This document shows positions 19,211 through 27,410 of a stretch of 52,972 nt of DNA, in pieces; position 1 is the stretch's first letter; each line of letters starts with the position of its first letter. The stretch covers positions 1 to 52,972 of the IMG/VR virus record IMGVR_UViG_3300013014_000039; one strand, written 5' to 3'. A program made the position numbers and the translations under genes. Source of the stretch: a virus. The notes under the pieces are model-generated. The model did no database searches. It was not told where the DNA came from and worked only from the letters and a program-made list of their open reading frames with translations.

Positions 19211-19624
19211 TTAAACTGTTAATTCACTAGTTGCTGAAGCCTTACGCACGACAATATCGTACTCACGCAAGGCATTCACGCCTGGGGGCAAGCCATCGCC
19301 TGCTCTTTCGGACATGAATTCTTTGAAGTTCTTTTGATGGATACGACGCTCCAACAAATCAATCGAGCCTTCTTGCTCGACGAACTCTTTAAAATGATCC
19401 CAATCAGTACAAAAGAACCGCTCTTTCACTGTGCGTGTAACAGTGCCGTGTGATGTGCGGAAACCATTCATGTTGGTCTCGTTGCATACAGCGAGCATTG
19501 CGGCTTGTATCTCTTCCATTGCTTCTTTGAGGTCTGAATCTTGGGAGTCGTATTTTGCCTTCAATTCTTCGCGCATTTTACGAATCTCAAGATAATCTTT
19601 TACTAACGCTTCTCCGTCATTCAT
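19211..19624 (-). CDS. Conserved phage replication-region protein, coiled N-terminus
   Basis: A 137-residue protein. Residues 1-45 are charged and probably coiled (EIRKMREELKAKYDSQDSDL). The rest contains GFRTSHGTVTRTVKERFF, DLLERRIHQKN and LPPGVNALREYDIVVRK, a pattern conserved in many phages beside helicase genes. Its function is not established. A host-nuclease inhibitor role (Gam-like coil) is only a guess from shape. The ATG overlaps the helicase stop (ATGA), so the two are coupled. Confidence 0.6.
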   Translation of the reverse strand: MNDGEALVKDYLEIRKMREELKAKYDSQDSDLKEAMEEIQAAMLAVCNETNMNGFRTSHGTVTRTVKERFFCTDWDHFKEFVEQEGSIDLLERRIHQKNFKEFMSERAGDGLPPGVNALREYDIVVRKASATSELTV

Positions 19625-21195
19625 AGTTTCTCTCCTTCGAGTTCATCTTTATACAGGTCTACCAATTTTTCGTGTAGGGACACTTTGTTTTGCAACATCG
19701 TGTACATACGCCGCTCCACCTCAGACCCTTGGAGGTGTATTACTGTCATGCTGTTATTCTGTCCGACGCGATCGATACGCGCTATACACTGTAAGTATGT
19801 TTCTACGGACATAACAGGAGACCAAAATATTACTGTGTCAGCCGCAGTTAGGGTTACCCCGTGGGATGCGGCTTGTGGTTGTATCAACAGAACTCTTGGG
19901 TCTGTGTTCTGCTGAAAGTTTTTAAATACATCTGCTCGCTGAAGAGCTGTCACATCACCAGAGATAATCTCATTAGATACACCAGCGGACTCCAAATGCT
20001 TCTGCACTAAAGACAGAGTATGTTTGTAGGGTATAAAGATAAGCACCTTGTGCAGTGCTTCATCCAGCACCTCTTGCAAGACAGACAAGCGCGGTGTTAT
20101 ATCGAACTCAACGACGTTGCCATCATCTGTGTAAACAGCCCCGCCTGACAATTGAAGCAAGCGGGTAAGTGAGGCTGCGGCATTAACTGTGCTGATAGTT
20201 TCGCCTGCGGTTTTAATCTGCATCTCTTTGACGAGATCACGATAGTACTTTGATGCTTGTGGTGACAACGGCACTAAGCGTGTTTGATAGACCACATCAG
20301 GTAGGTCAAGACATTGCGCCTTCTCATAGCGTATAGCGGGTTGCAACGCATCAAACACAGTGACACGCGACTCAGGTTTAGGCGACCACTTGAAGCGCGT
20401 AACTTGACTCATGACCTTATCGCGCCATGCAGTCTTGTAGCGTGGTACACCATCAGGGTTAACTAGTCTTGCAAGACCAAACGCATCTTCAGGTGATTGC
20501 GCGGCAGGTGTGCCAGTCATCATCCACAAGTATGTATCAGGCTTGACTAAGCGTGCTAATGTTTTCCAACGCCTAGTAGCAGTGTTCTTGTATGCGTTGG
20601 CTTCATCAACAATTATCAAATCAAACTTACCTTCAGCAATAGCCTTCTCAACTACACCTACACCGTCATAGTTGATGATGACAAACTGATAGTCACTGCG
20701 AATAATCTTTTCACGTTTAGGTGTAGCACCATGTGCTACGGCACAAGTGCGATGCATTGCAGTCTTGAACAAGTCTGCTTGCCATGCGCTGTGCATGATT
20801 GATAGAGGACAAATCACAAGCGCACGACGTACTTTGCCTTGATTCATCAGGTAATCAGCCGCCCATATAGCCGCAGATGTTTTGCCTGTGCCTGCTTCGT
20901 TGAAACAGAACGCACGACGGTGAACGGATAGAAACCGTGAAGTATCTCTTTGATGATCGAAAGGTTGAAACATCCCAGGCCACTCGTAGTCACGCTCGAT
21001 TGGCGACGGAACCTTGATGCTATTTGGGAATATGCGTGCAAGACGTTGCATCTCGTCAATACCCCAATAAACGATTACGTCTGATACACCATCTGTTGTA
21101 TCAAGCACTTCGCTTTTTTCGATGTAGCACTCAATCATCTTTGCTACTTGTGTAGAGCATTGAATCCTGACTGCACTATTGTTAACTATTTCCAT
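19621..21195 (-). CDS. SNF2-type superfamily 2 DNA helicase
   Basis: A 524-residue helicase. Walker A NEAGTGKT is at 99-106, the DEAN box at 197-200 in IIVDEANAYKN, and TGTP at 227-230. The second RecA domain has VLIFIPYKHT and the motif VI-like ARIDRVGQ. This is the SNF2/DEAD helicase found in many phage replication modules, where it probably unwinds or remodels DNA at forks or recombination intermediates. I chose the ATG at 21195, preceded by AAAGG, over a TTG four codons upstream. It is the first gene behind a strong sigma-70-like promoter and a structured leader of about 150 bases. Confidence 0.85.
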   Translation of the reverse strand: MEIVNNSAVRIQCSTQVAKMIECYIEKSEVLDTTDGVSDVIVYWGIDEMQRLARIFPNSIKVPSPIERDYEWPGMFQPFDHQRDTSRFLSVHRRAFCFNEAGTGKTSAAIWAADYLMNQGKVRRALVICPLSIMHSAWQADLFKTAMHRTCAVAHGATPKREKIIRSDYQFVIINYDGVGVVEKAIAEGKFDLIIVDEANAYKNTATRRWKTLARLVKPDTYLWMMTGTPAAQSPEDAFGLARLVNPDGVPRYKTAWRDKVMSQVTRFKWSPKPESRVTVFDALQPAIRYEKAQCLDLPDVVYQTRLVPLSPQASKYYRDLVKEMQIKTAGETISTVNAAASLTRLLQLSGGAVYTDDGNVVEFDITPRLSVLQEVLDEALHKVLIFIPYKHTLSLVQKHLESAGVSNEIISGDVTALQRADVFKNFQQNTDPRVLLIQPQAASHGVTLTAADTVIFWSPVMSVETYLQCIARIDRVGQNNSMTVIHLQGSEVERRMYTMLQNKVSLHEKLVDLYKDELEGEKL

Positions 21196-21207
21196 ACTAC
21201 CTTTCAA

Positions 21208-21340
21208 AACTGTGTCCTCGTCTTTCCGAGGTGTCCGTTAGTCCTGTCGCACTGGAGTACCCATCCGAAGATGTGTCAGAAAGCGTCGTGCCGACTAACT
21301 GATGCGGTTTCTGATTTGCCCACTCACACCTGACAGCGTA
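21208..21340 (-). other. Structured 5' leader of the helicase-primase operon
   Basis: Non-coding stretch between the promoter at 21347-21374 and the helicase start. It has a hairpin CCTCG / CGAGG near the gene, and a GTTAGTC / GACTAAC inverted repeat about 50 bases apart. No small reading frame with a ribosome site was seen. It may control translation of the helicase. Confidence 0.4.
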
Positions 21341-21346
21341 TTTAAT

Positions 21347-21374
21347 ATTATGGGGTCTGTTTTTTATTTGTCAA
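21347..21374 (-). promoter_or_regulatory. Sigma-70-like promoter for the helicase operon
   Basis: On the minus strand a perfect -35 TTGACA (21369-21374) is followed after 16 bases by CATAAT (21347-21352). The -35 box overlaps the stop codon of the HNH-like gene. Expected transcription start is near 21340. It would drive the helicase, SSB candidate, HTH protein and primase-helicase. Confidence 0.7.
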
Positions 21375-21682
21375 GTTCTTTTACGTTCTTTTTTGCTAGT
21401 TTCTGATACGAGGTTTCCCTTAGAGTCGCGTTTGAATGAACGATTCTTTGCCGCACTTTCTATGCGTAGTCCATTTTTGTTTGAACCACCCTTATCAAGC
21501 GCGACAACGTGTGCAACATCCTTGCCCTTGCGTTTAGGTGAAGTTTCCATCACCGTACCAGTATCACGCTTGTCGATAGAGCGACGCCCACGCTGACGTT
21601 CCATACGTCGTTCGTGTTCACCACGCTCCTTCTCTTGGTCGTATTCTTTTTTGTATGGTCTAGGTTTGTTTACGTAGGGCAT
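21371..21682 (-). CDS. HNH-like small basic protein
   Basis: A 103-residue, strongly basic protein. Residues about 50-90 carry KGKDVAHVVALDKGG, SNKNGLRIESAAKNRSFKR, which is the pattern of a short phage HNH protein family (recalled). In that family an H from the HH/DH pair and the N...NRS region bind metal. Here only H57 of the first pair is present (AHVV in place of DH), so cleavage activity is doubtful. AAGGA precedes the ATG. It lies between the nuclease gene and the helicase promoter. Confidence 0.55.
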   Translation of the reverse strand: MPYVNKPRPYKKEYDQEKERGEHERRMERQRGRRSIDKRDTGTVMETSPKRKGKDVAHVVALDKGGSNKNGLRIESAAKNRSFKRDSKGNLVSETSKKERKRT

Positions 21683-21691
21683 TACCGTTCC

Positions 21692-22345
21692 TTATTTATG
21701 AAATTGGCAAATCTTTACTGGACACCAACCACAAAGAGGAGTCGGGTTTTCTTGCCATGCGCCATTTTCGTACGATAGTCGCAATCGTTCAAGTGTTGGA
21801 TAGAAATCTGTCCACAATGTATCCAAATCTTTTCTATGGTATTCAGTGGGAATGAAGTGTTCATGCACAACAAAGAGCAAGCCTGCCTTCACATGTTGGA
21901 CTTCAGGGTAGTGTGCAAACACCATTAACGCCATGAGTTGTAACTGTTTTAAATCAGGGTACTTATTACTACCCGTCTTATAGTCAACCACAAACGCTGT
22001 GTCACCATTTATTACTACTAAGTCGGCTATGCCACGCACCCAGTATTCACCCCACTTGCATGGCTCTCGGTCAAAGTTGATTGCCATACGCAACTCAGGA
22101 TACTTAGTACCCTCCATCGCTATGAGTGGGTCAAGTTGACGTTGAAATTTCTGATAGTTTGGCAATAGGGGTTTTCCCTCGCCTACATAGTCCTCTACTG
22201 CTTTGTGAACTTCTGTTCCGTAGCGCATCTGTTCAGTAGGGAATTTGGTGTACCTTTTTAGTACCTTTACTTCGTGGTACTGGCGAGGGCAGTTGTCGTA
22301 GTCTTTAAGACCAGAGTAAGACCATTTCACTTCGTGTGTTTGCAT
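21692..22345 (-). CDS. Cas4/RecB-like PD-(D/E)XK exonuclease with Fe-S cysteines
   Basis: A 217-residue nuclease. H47 lies in GTEVHKAVEDYV, D108 in GIADLVV, D121 and K123 in FVVDYKTG, and Q135 in QLQLMAL, the full RecB-family active-site set. C19 together with C205, C208 and C213 (CGWCPVKICQ) matches the four-cysteine iron-sulphur site of Cas4/AddB-type enzymes. It probably processes DNA ends during replication, recombination or host DNA breakdown. It lies 8 bases downstream of an unknown conserved gene in the polymerase cluster. The start has a weak ribosome site. Confidence 0.8.
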   Translation of the reverse strand: MQTHEVKWSYSGLKDYDNCPRQYHEVKVLKRYTKFPTEQMRYGTEVHKAVEDYVGEGKPLLPNYQKFQRQLDPLIAMEGTKYPELRMAINFDREPCKWGEYWVRGIADLVVINGDTAFVVDYKTGSNKYPDLKQLQLMALMVFAHYPEVQHVKAGLLFVVHEHFIPTEYHRKDLDTLWTDFYPTLERLRLSYENGAWQENPTPLCGWCPVKICQFHK

Positions 22346-22353
22346 GACTGTTT

Positions 22354-23406
22354 TTAAACTGAGAGTTTCGAGGAATGTATATTAGCATCTTCAGGGTAAT
22401 TGCCAATAGCGTAGTCCTTGACTACTTTGCCATTCTCTTCATCCCCAACAAGCATTGGTGCAACCCAACTGCGCTTGCCTGAACGATAGCTCCTCCAGTG
22501 TCCTCTCCTCCAATGTTGTTTTGGAGATGCGTGTGAGCCGTGAGGTACGCTTGGCAATTCTCGCTTCTTGCCTGTTACGGTTATTAGTTTGAATTCAATC
22601 AAAGGGGTCTTACCCTTGCGAATCTTCTTTTGATTGACTTGTATCTCTCTTGGTGTTGGCGCAGACATATATACCTCACCATCATGGAATGTCATCATGT
22701 AGATAGTTTCCATAGCCCTACTTATTACCATTTGCATCTCATTCACATCTAACCAACCAATTTGTGATTGCGGTATTAGTGGTCTTATTTCCAGTACGTG
22801 CGATTCAGGGTTTTCTGATACACAAACGCATATTGTCGCTATGCCTATCTTTCCGTTAGTAGGGTTTTGCACAACTAAATGTACAAGTATGCCCTTTAAG
22901 TCGTCTGCATCTTGTTCTATTACACAAAATACAAATTCATTAATATGACCAGGGGGTACAACTTTTTCATCGCCTGCGCGTACGCCACCTGTAATCATCA
23001 CTATCTTGGGAAAAGGTAAAAGTATTTTTCCTTCTTCTATAAACAAGTCTTCATAGTTGTCGGGCGGGTAAAATGAAGGTTCAAAAATAATCTTAGGGAA
23101 GTTAGTCATCCCATCTATCCAAGCCTCCACTCCACCATCAACACTTTCAATTTTAGATTTGGTTTTATTAATTTTTACAGTGTTTATTTGGTCTCCAATT
23201 ACTCTAAAAGCCTTATCTCTAAACTGCTTATCCATGAATGCATCTCTAACGGTTGGCGCGTGGTATCCAGCCGCAAACCTTCCAAAACTTACAATATGGT
23301 AGTTAATATTTAATTTTTCTCTCTGTATATCAATCGCCTTTTGCCAAGTCTCTTCTGAAACACCGCGAGTTGGAATGATATTGATTTTGTCTTTATGCGT
23401 CGCCAT
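22354..23406 (-). CDS. Conserved phage protein with HWRRGHWR motif
   Basis: A 350-residue protein of unknown function. Residues 289-305 (HGSHASPKQHWRRGHWR) and the following WVAPMLVGDEENGKVVKDY form a conserved C-terminal signature that I recall in phage proteins encoded close to DNA polymerase. The histidine/arginine cluster could bind nucleic acid or metal. The rest is an alpha/beta mix with no known motif. A good AGGAG precedes the ATG, which overlaps the end of the polymerase gene by 14 bases, so it is translated with the polymerase. Base composition is more AT-rich in its first third. Confidence 0.6.
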   Translation of the reverse strand: MATHKDKINIIPTRGVSEETWQKAIDIQREKLNINYHIVSFGRFAAGYHAPTVRDAFMDKQFRDKAFRVIGDQINTVKINKTKSKIESVDGGVEAWIDGMTNFPKIIFEPSFYPPDNYEDLFIEEGKILLPFPKIVMITGGVRAGDEKVVPPGHINEFVFCVIEQDADDLKGILVHLVVQNPTNGKIGIATICVCVSENPESHVLEIRPLIPQSQIGWLDVNEMQMVISRAMETIYMMTFHDGEVYMSAPTPREIQVNQKKIRKGKTPLIEFKLITVTGKKRELPSVPHGSHASPKQHWRRGHWRSYRSGKRSWVAPMLVGDEENGKVVKDYAIGNYPEDANIHSSKLSV

Positions 23407-25264
23407 AAGTTACTCCTACTTTTGCCTCACACGCGACTGGCAAACCTTGCGCCCAGTCAGGTGCTTTGGACATCACACTTGTTACAAACTCTATTGCATC
23501 ATCAACGTCATCCTCGTCTGCCACAACTACTGCGGCATCGTGAACCGTTAAAGCAACTCTGTACCTATCGTTTATCTCGCACATCTGCGTACCTACGACG
23601 ATACGCGCCAACGCTTGAACTACGTTCTCAACTACTGCGCCACCCCAAATTGAGACTTCACCCTTGCGTGAATCGTAAACAATCTGTGTCTTGTCATCCT
23701 TGGTGACGCGACGCAAGTTAGCGTATCGGATGCGAAAGCCATTGGGTAAGATGATTCCATCTTTGTCGTAGTGAACGCACTCATACTCACCGAACGCGAT
23801 AGGCTTTTTAATCTTGCCATCTATCATGTTCTCCAACATGCGGTCGGCTTCTCTCCAAAGCGCGATGATGCTACTGTTGTTGTCCCGATAGACACCCACG
23901 ATACGCTTGCACTCTTCTTCATCAAGTTTGACGCTTACTGGCTGCGAGGTGGCAAGTGTGTGCTGTAACTTCATAGCCCCAGTGCCGTAGCCAAGACCCA
24001 GAATGCATGTCTTACCCACGAACCGTTCGGTCGGGTCTGCTTTAGTGATTGTTTTCCCATACACATTAGATGCAAATATGGAGTACACATCTTCGCCCTT
24101 GGCAAACTGTTTAACAACATCCTCTTGACCCGCAAGCCAAGCAAGTACCCTCGCTTCAATCTGCGATGAGTCTGAGTTAATCACCATGTAGCCGTCAGGT
24201 GGCACGATGGCTTTCTTCAATGCCTTCTTCTTGGGGTCACGGCTCGGCAGGTTTTGGAAGTTCACCTTGTCAGTACCCGACCAACGCCCTGTGTGTGCGC
24301 CATAGTATTTCAAGGGAATGGGTAACGCGCCTCGATTACGTTTTCCGATATCCATGAAACGCTCTATACGTTTCTCTTCTAAAGTAGACTTCGTACCAAG
24401 ACGAACCGCGCACAGTTGTTGAATAAAGGGGTCATCATTCTCAGTTAGTGCGATGAAGCCTTCATCCTTTTTTGCTAGTGCGGGTATTTGTTTGCCAGTC
24501 GTAACACTTGTTTTGTACGGCACACTTATCCCGAAACCAGTTATTACCTCTGCAAACTTCTTATTGCTAGAGAGTTTCTCCCGCACCTCTTCTTCGTTCG
24601 CGCACTTGAGTTGCTCCATCAAGCCTTGAAGCAGACGGCTCTTCTCTTCTTGTAACTCTGTTAGACGTTCTTGTAACGTTGACTGCTCGAGATACAGAAC
24701 AGGTTCTGTAAACATCTTTATCGTCATGTCAATCAGTTTGAGTTCCTCCTGGGGAAATGAAGGAATCATTAACAGAAATAACTTGTACGTAAGGTCAACG
24801 TCGTTAACGCAGTACTCACCATACAAAGCCAACTCCTCTGGTGTGAAGTCGACTCGTCTTTTGTTGATTGCTTTAACTACCTCGTCGCCTTTGACTCCGA
24901 CGTTGTAGCGCGTAGCGAGTTTAGCGAGTGAACCGCCAACCTCTACGCCATGAAGTGCGCGCGCCATGCAGAGAGTATCTGCAAGTGCCATAGGTTTAAT
25001 TCCGAAATGCCATGCCAGTATTGCACCGTCAAACAGTGTGTTGTGTGCTAGTACGAGACTTTCTTTCCAGTTGAACTGGGCAAGCCACTTACGTGTCGTT
25101 TCACGGTCTCCTGAAAACCAAACTGGAGAACCGTCGTTTACCTGTACAGATACACCGATGACTTCAAACCTAGGGTCACGGATATATTCTTCCGTTGTTT
25201 GTGTTCTGAACCCTAGGTCTTTGTCGGTATAGTACGTTTCGAAATCAAGTGTTATTAGAGACAC
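23393..25264 (-). CDS. Family A DNA polymerase with 3'-5' exonuclease
   Basis: About 623 residues counted from GTG at 25264. A TTG two codons upstream is also possible. Exonuclease residues are D7 and E9 (LDFETYY), D79 (HNTLFDGA) and D155 (YCVNDVDLTY). Polymerase motif A is SDSSQIEARVLAW with D365. Motif B has K418 and Y426 in GKTCILGLGYGTG. Motif C is VHDAAVVV with D576. The residue after the catalytic D is alanine where E. coli Pol I and T7 have glutamate. The size matches T7-type replicative polymerases without a 5' nuclease. It is the replicase of the phage. The gene start overlaps the end of the HTH/DUF3310 gene. Confidence 0.9.
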   Translation of the reverse strand: MSLITLDFETYYTDKDLGFRTQTTEEYIRDPRFEVIGVSVQVNDGSPVWFSGDRETTRKWLAQFNWKESLVLAHNTLFDGAILAWHFGIKPMALADTLCMARALHGVEVGGSLAKLATRYNVGVKGDEVVKAINKRRVDFTPEELALYGEYCVNDVDLTYKLFLLMIPSFPQEELKLIDMTIKMFTEPVLYLEQSTLQERLTELQEEKSRLLQGLMEQLKCANEEEVREKLSSNKKFAEVITGFGISVPYKTSVTTGKQIPALAKKDEGFIALTENDDPFIQQLCAVRLGTKSTLEEKRIERFMDIGKRNRGALPIPLKYYGAHTGRWSGTDKVNFQNLPSRDPKKKALKKAIVPPDGYMVINSDSSQIEARVLAWLAGQEDVVKQFAKGEDVYSIFASNVYGKTITKADPTERFVGKTCILGLGYGTGAMKLQHTLATSQPVSVKLDEEECKRIVGVYRDNNSSIIALWREADRMLENMIDGKIKKPIAFGEYECVHYDKDGIILPNGFRIRYANLRRVTKDDKTQIVYDSRKGEVSIWGGAVVENVVQALARIVVGTQMCEINDRYRVALTVHDAAVVVADEDDVDDAIEFVTSVMSKAPDWAQGLPVACEAKVGVTYGDA

Positions 25265-25757
25265 TAGCAATGGCTCGGTTTATATACCAACGCGCCTTGC
25301 ACAAGTCTTCATGCTTATCGCCCTTGTGGTCTGCGCGTGTGATGTACTTCACCGCATTGCCTAAGTTGTAATCTAACTTCTTCGCTTCAATGAAGTCAAT
25401 AGTTTCGATACCGCCAGTCTTGTAGTGTGGAGGTTCATTGACCATATCAGTGTGATGTTTAGTCACAATGTCCGCACCGCCTTGCATAAGCAGTTTGCCT
25501 GTGACTGGGTGAGTTCGTACCATAGGTAACGTGGCTAGTCTGTCTCTTATCTCAGCGTTAGACCTTACTTTACCCTTGCTGACCTCGAACGCTAGAGTTG
25601 TTAGTGGCACTGAGGATGCTGACTTCCTTGCCGTGTACGTGATGTTGTACACAGTATGTAGTTTCACATCACACGCTTCTGCTACCTCTTTGGGTTTGGC
25701 TCTAGGGTTCTTAGCAATGTAAGCAAGTACTTGTTTTGATTTATTCATTTTTGACAT
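25245..25757 (-). CDS. HTH domain fused to DUF3310
   Basis: A 170-residue protein. Residues 1-45 look like a winged or simple HTH (VLAYIAKNPRAKPKEVAEAC, then VKLHTVYNITYTARK). Residues about 108-165 are a DUF3310 domain (NEPPHYKTGGIETIDFIEA, then NLGNAVKYITRADHKG and KARWYINRAI). The DUF3310 family includes T7 gp1.7, a nucleotide kinase acting on dTMP/dGMP, so a link to nucleotide supply is plausible. The HTH fusion is less usual. GGAG precedes the ATG. It is the first gene of the polymerase cluster and overlaps the polymerase start. Confidence 0.8.
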   Translation of the reverse strand: MSKMNKSKQVLAYIAKNPRAKPKEVAEACDVKLHTVYNITYTARKSASSVPLTTLAFEVSKGKVRSNAEIRDRLATLPMVRTHPVTGKLLMQGGADIVTKHHTDMVNEPPHYKTGGIETIDFIEAKKLDYNLGNAVKYITRADHKGDKHEDLCKARWYINRAIASVSNNT

Positions 25758-25821
25758 TTTGTTTCTCCGTTAAAAGGGGGCTTCTTCAATTGGGGTTGAT
25801 GTTTGTGATTTCAAGTTCTTT

Positions 25822-26055
25822 CTATGTATCCTTTCTAATAGTTTTCCGTCTACGCGCTCGAATGGATTCCAATCGTTCGCGCATACTTTCAAGATGACTC
25901 CTTCGTTCTTCGTCAATTTCCTCTTGCGGGATAAAGACTTCTTTGGTTGTGAATCTATGTTCATTAGCACACTCTCTCCTTCTAACATGCCCGAATGTGG
26001 GCGAGTCTCTTGTTTGTTTTACTGATGACCATGCACTACATACTGGGCATTTCAT
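25822..26055 (-). CDS. Zinc-ribbon protein, NrdR/Ogr-like N-terminus
   Basis: A 77-residue protein. C3, C6, C29 and H33 (MKCPVC, then RRRECANEHRFTTKEVF) form a zinc ribbon like the N-terminus of NrdR and of phage late activators of the Ogr type. The C-terminus is a basic helix (RRSHLESMRERLESIRARRR). It probably binds DNA or RNA polymerase. The ATG overlaps the stop of a 33-residue membrane peptide gene (ATGA). A second frame at 25770-25988 overlaps it, and I prefer this one because of the metal motif. Confidence 0.7.
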   Translation of the reverse strand: MKCPVCSAWSSVKQTRDSPTFGHVRRRECANEHRFTTKEVFIPQEEIDEERRSHLESMRERLESIRARRRKTIRKDT

Positions 26056-26153
26056 TTATCTTTGCTCAACATGAAAATTGATACGGCAACAATCACTACG
26101 ACTGCGCCCCCGATGACCATTAACATAACTGCCCATGCGATTGTTTCAAGCAT
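26052..26153 (-). CDS. Small single-pass membrane peptide, 33 residues
   Basis: A 33-residue frame with GGAG six bases before the ATG. The sequence starts MLETIAWAVMLMVIGGAVVV and ends MLSKDK, so residues about 6-28 form one membrane helix. The start overlaps the end of the upstream gene and the stop overlaps the next start, which supports a real gene in this compact cluster. The function is unknown. Short phage membrane peptides often act in superinfection exclusion or lysis control. Confidence 0.6.
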   Translation of the reverse strand: MLETIAWAVMLMVIGGAVVVIVAVSIFMLSKDK

Positions 26154-26361
26154 CTTGTTCTCCTATTTCTAAAAGTTTCTCTTCCAGCCTACGAATGCGT
26201 TGGCGGTTGTATTCAACAACGCTCATTGCATACTCAAGCGATTTCTCTGCTTGCATCTTGCATATAGTTGCATCACGCATCTCTATGTCAATGATTTCTT
26301 TTAGCGTTCTTGGTCGCAACATATCTTTAATGAATGCCACTATGGTTTCTCGTTTAGTCAT
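26146..26361 (-). CDS. Small coiled-coil protein
   Basis: A 71-residue hypothetical protein. The C-terminal half (YAMSVVEYNRQRIRRLEEKL) is a heptad-like helix. AAGGAG precedes the ATG. It overlaps both neighbours by a few bases in a run of co-translated small genes. No function is recognised. Confidence 0.6.
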   Translation of the reverse strand: MTKRETIVAFIKDMLRPRTLKEIIDIEMRDATICKMQAEKSLEYAMSVVEYNRQRIRRLEEKLLEIGEQDA

Positions 26362-26645
26362 GTGTTCAACTCCTTTAATCTTTTCTCCGTTGCTCTGACT
26401 ACGTCAACCCAGTAGTAGAGGTCGGGTAGGTTGAATTTAAGTTCGTTGATGTCTTGTTCAGACAAACCAACCCAAGGTCGCTTGTAGTCTTGTATGTCAT
26501 CGTCTTCTTCAGTCATGGTTTCCTTTGATTTATTAACCCAACACACCCAGTGATAAACAGTTCCAGAGTCATTCCAAAACCTGTCACCCACTTTGAATAG
26601 ACCAAAGCATCGTGGGCATTGATGTGGCTTCAATAAGTCAGTCAT
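26358..26645 (-). CDS. Small zinc-finger-like protein with PWVGL motif
   Basis: A 95-residue protein. C10 and C13 (CPRCFG) plus H32 and C35 (YHWVCW) make a likely zinc-binding knuckle. The later RPWVGLSEQDINEL resembles the PWVDLTKEE of the next upstream gene and short phage proteins of unknown role. It overlaps both neighbours. It could be a host-takeover or regulatory factor, but no specific function is supported. Confidence 0.6.
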   Translation of the reverse strand: MTDLLKPHQCPRCFGLFKVGDRFWNDSGTVYHWVCWVNKSKETMTEEDDDIQDYKRPWVGLSEQDINELKFNLPDLYYWVDVVRATEKRLKELNT

Positions 26646-26923
26646 GTGTTCTTATCCATGAGTTTTTCTTGTACTGCGACCAGCAAACTAAATGAATTGT
26701 CTTTATGTTTTACACAAAATTCAAAGCATTCTTCCTTTGTCAAATCAACCCACGGCTTCTCCAACTGAGCAACCCTATCAGACAAGACGCGCACCAACTC
26801 AGTTAGCACAGCAACCTCTGCCATTAGTTGTTCTCTTGATGGTTGCTTCATGTCGCGTATGTACTCTTGCTTGATGCGAGACTCCATCTCTACACGGTTG
26901 AACTCTTCGTCTTCGGGTGTCAT
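26642..26923 (-). CDS. Small helical protein with PWVDL motif
   Basis: A 93-residue protein. The helical segment EQLMAEVAVLTELVRVLSDR could form a coiled coil and is followed by EKPWVDLTKEECFEF, similar to the motif in the gene downstream. It starts just before the upstream gene ends and overlaps the next gene by 4 bases. Function unknown. Confidence 0.6.
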   Translation of the reverse strand: MTPEDEEFNRVEMESRIKQEYIRDMKQPSREQLMAEVAVLTELVRVLSDRVAQLEKPWVDLTKEECFEFCVKHKDNSFSLLVAVQEKLMDKNT

Positions 26924-27123
26924 GCTTCCCTCGCTTTCATCATTGCGTCTGCCATTTGGTATGCGTTAGTAGCAACATCACTCCAACCTAAGTCCATGCC
27001 GTCGGCAAGTAAGCCAGACAGCAACCCTTGCATAGCCTTAGACGCAAAGTAATCACGCAAGGTCATGCCGTATTGCCCGCTATTCGATACGCTTCGTGGG
27101 AATGCTTTCTCGTTCTCAGTCAT
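26920..27123 (-). CDS. Small conserved phage protein (GMTLRDYFA type)
   Basis: A 67-residue protein with the recurrent phage pattern YGMTLRDYFASKAMQGLL and a C-terminal AYQMADAMMKARE. I recall this as a very common small protein in early regions of phages and prophages with no assigned role. It overlaps its neighbours by 4 bases on each side. Confidence 0.7.
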   Translation of the reverse strand: MTENEKAFPRSVSNSGQYGMTLRDYFASKAMQGLLSGLLADGMDLGWSDVATNAYQMADAMMKAREA

Positions 27124-27410
27124 AGTTCTGTCTCCTCAATGATTTGTTTAAGATTAAAAACGCTCGTCTCGTCGACCACGATAGCGATACCACCGTTGTT
27201 GACAATCTCTTCTAGATTGGATTGTTGTAGTGCAGTGGGCTTGTTGCCATGCGCCTTGCACTCAATGCCAATGAACTTTCCCTTGTAACAACATACGATG
27301 TCAGGGATACCTGAACGACCAAATCCCCCTGTTGCGGGGAAGAAGACGTACATACCAAGTTTTTGTAGTTCCGCAATAGCCTTGCGTTTAACTCTGCCTT
27401 CGGGTGTCAT
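27120..27410 (-). CDS. VRR-NUC endonuclease
   Basis: A 96-residue stand-alone VRR-NUC nuclease. The core GIPDIVCCYKGKFIGIECKA provides D37, E50 and K52 of the PD-(D/E)XK-type active site, with a downstream TALQQ. I chose the ATG with GGAGG six bases upstream over a GTG two codons earlier. Such proteins in phages may resolve branched DNA or cut host DNA. It overlaps the next gene and lies in the small early gene run. Confidence 0.8.
   Translation of the reverse strand: MTPEGRVKRKAIAELQKLGMYVFFPATGGFGRSGIPDIVCCYKGKFIGIECKAHGNKPTALQQSNLEEIVNNGGIAIVVDETSVFNLKQIIEETEL

Noticed and set aside
25770-25988. 72-codon minus-strand frame overlapping the zinc-ribbon gene
   Set aside because: The alternative frame has a C-C-C-H metal motif, starts in register with its neighbour, and explains the same bases better.
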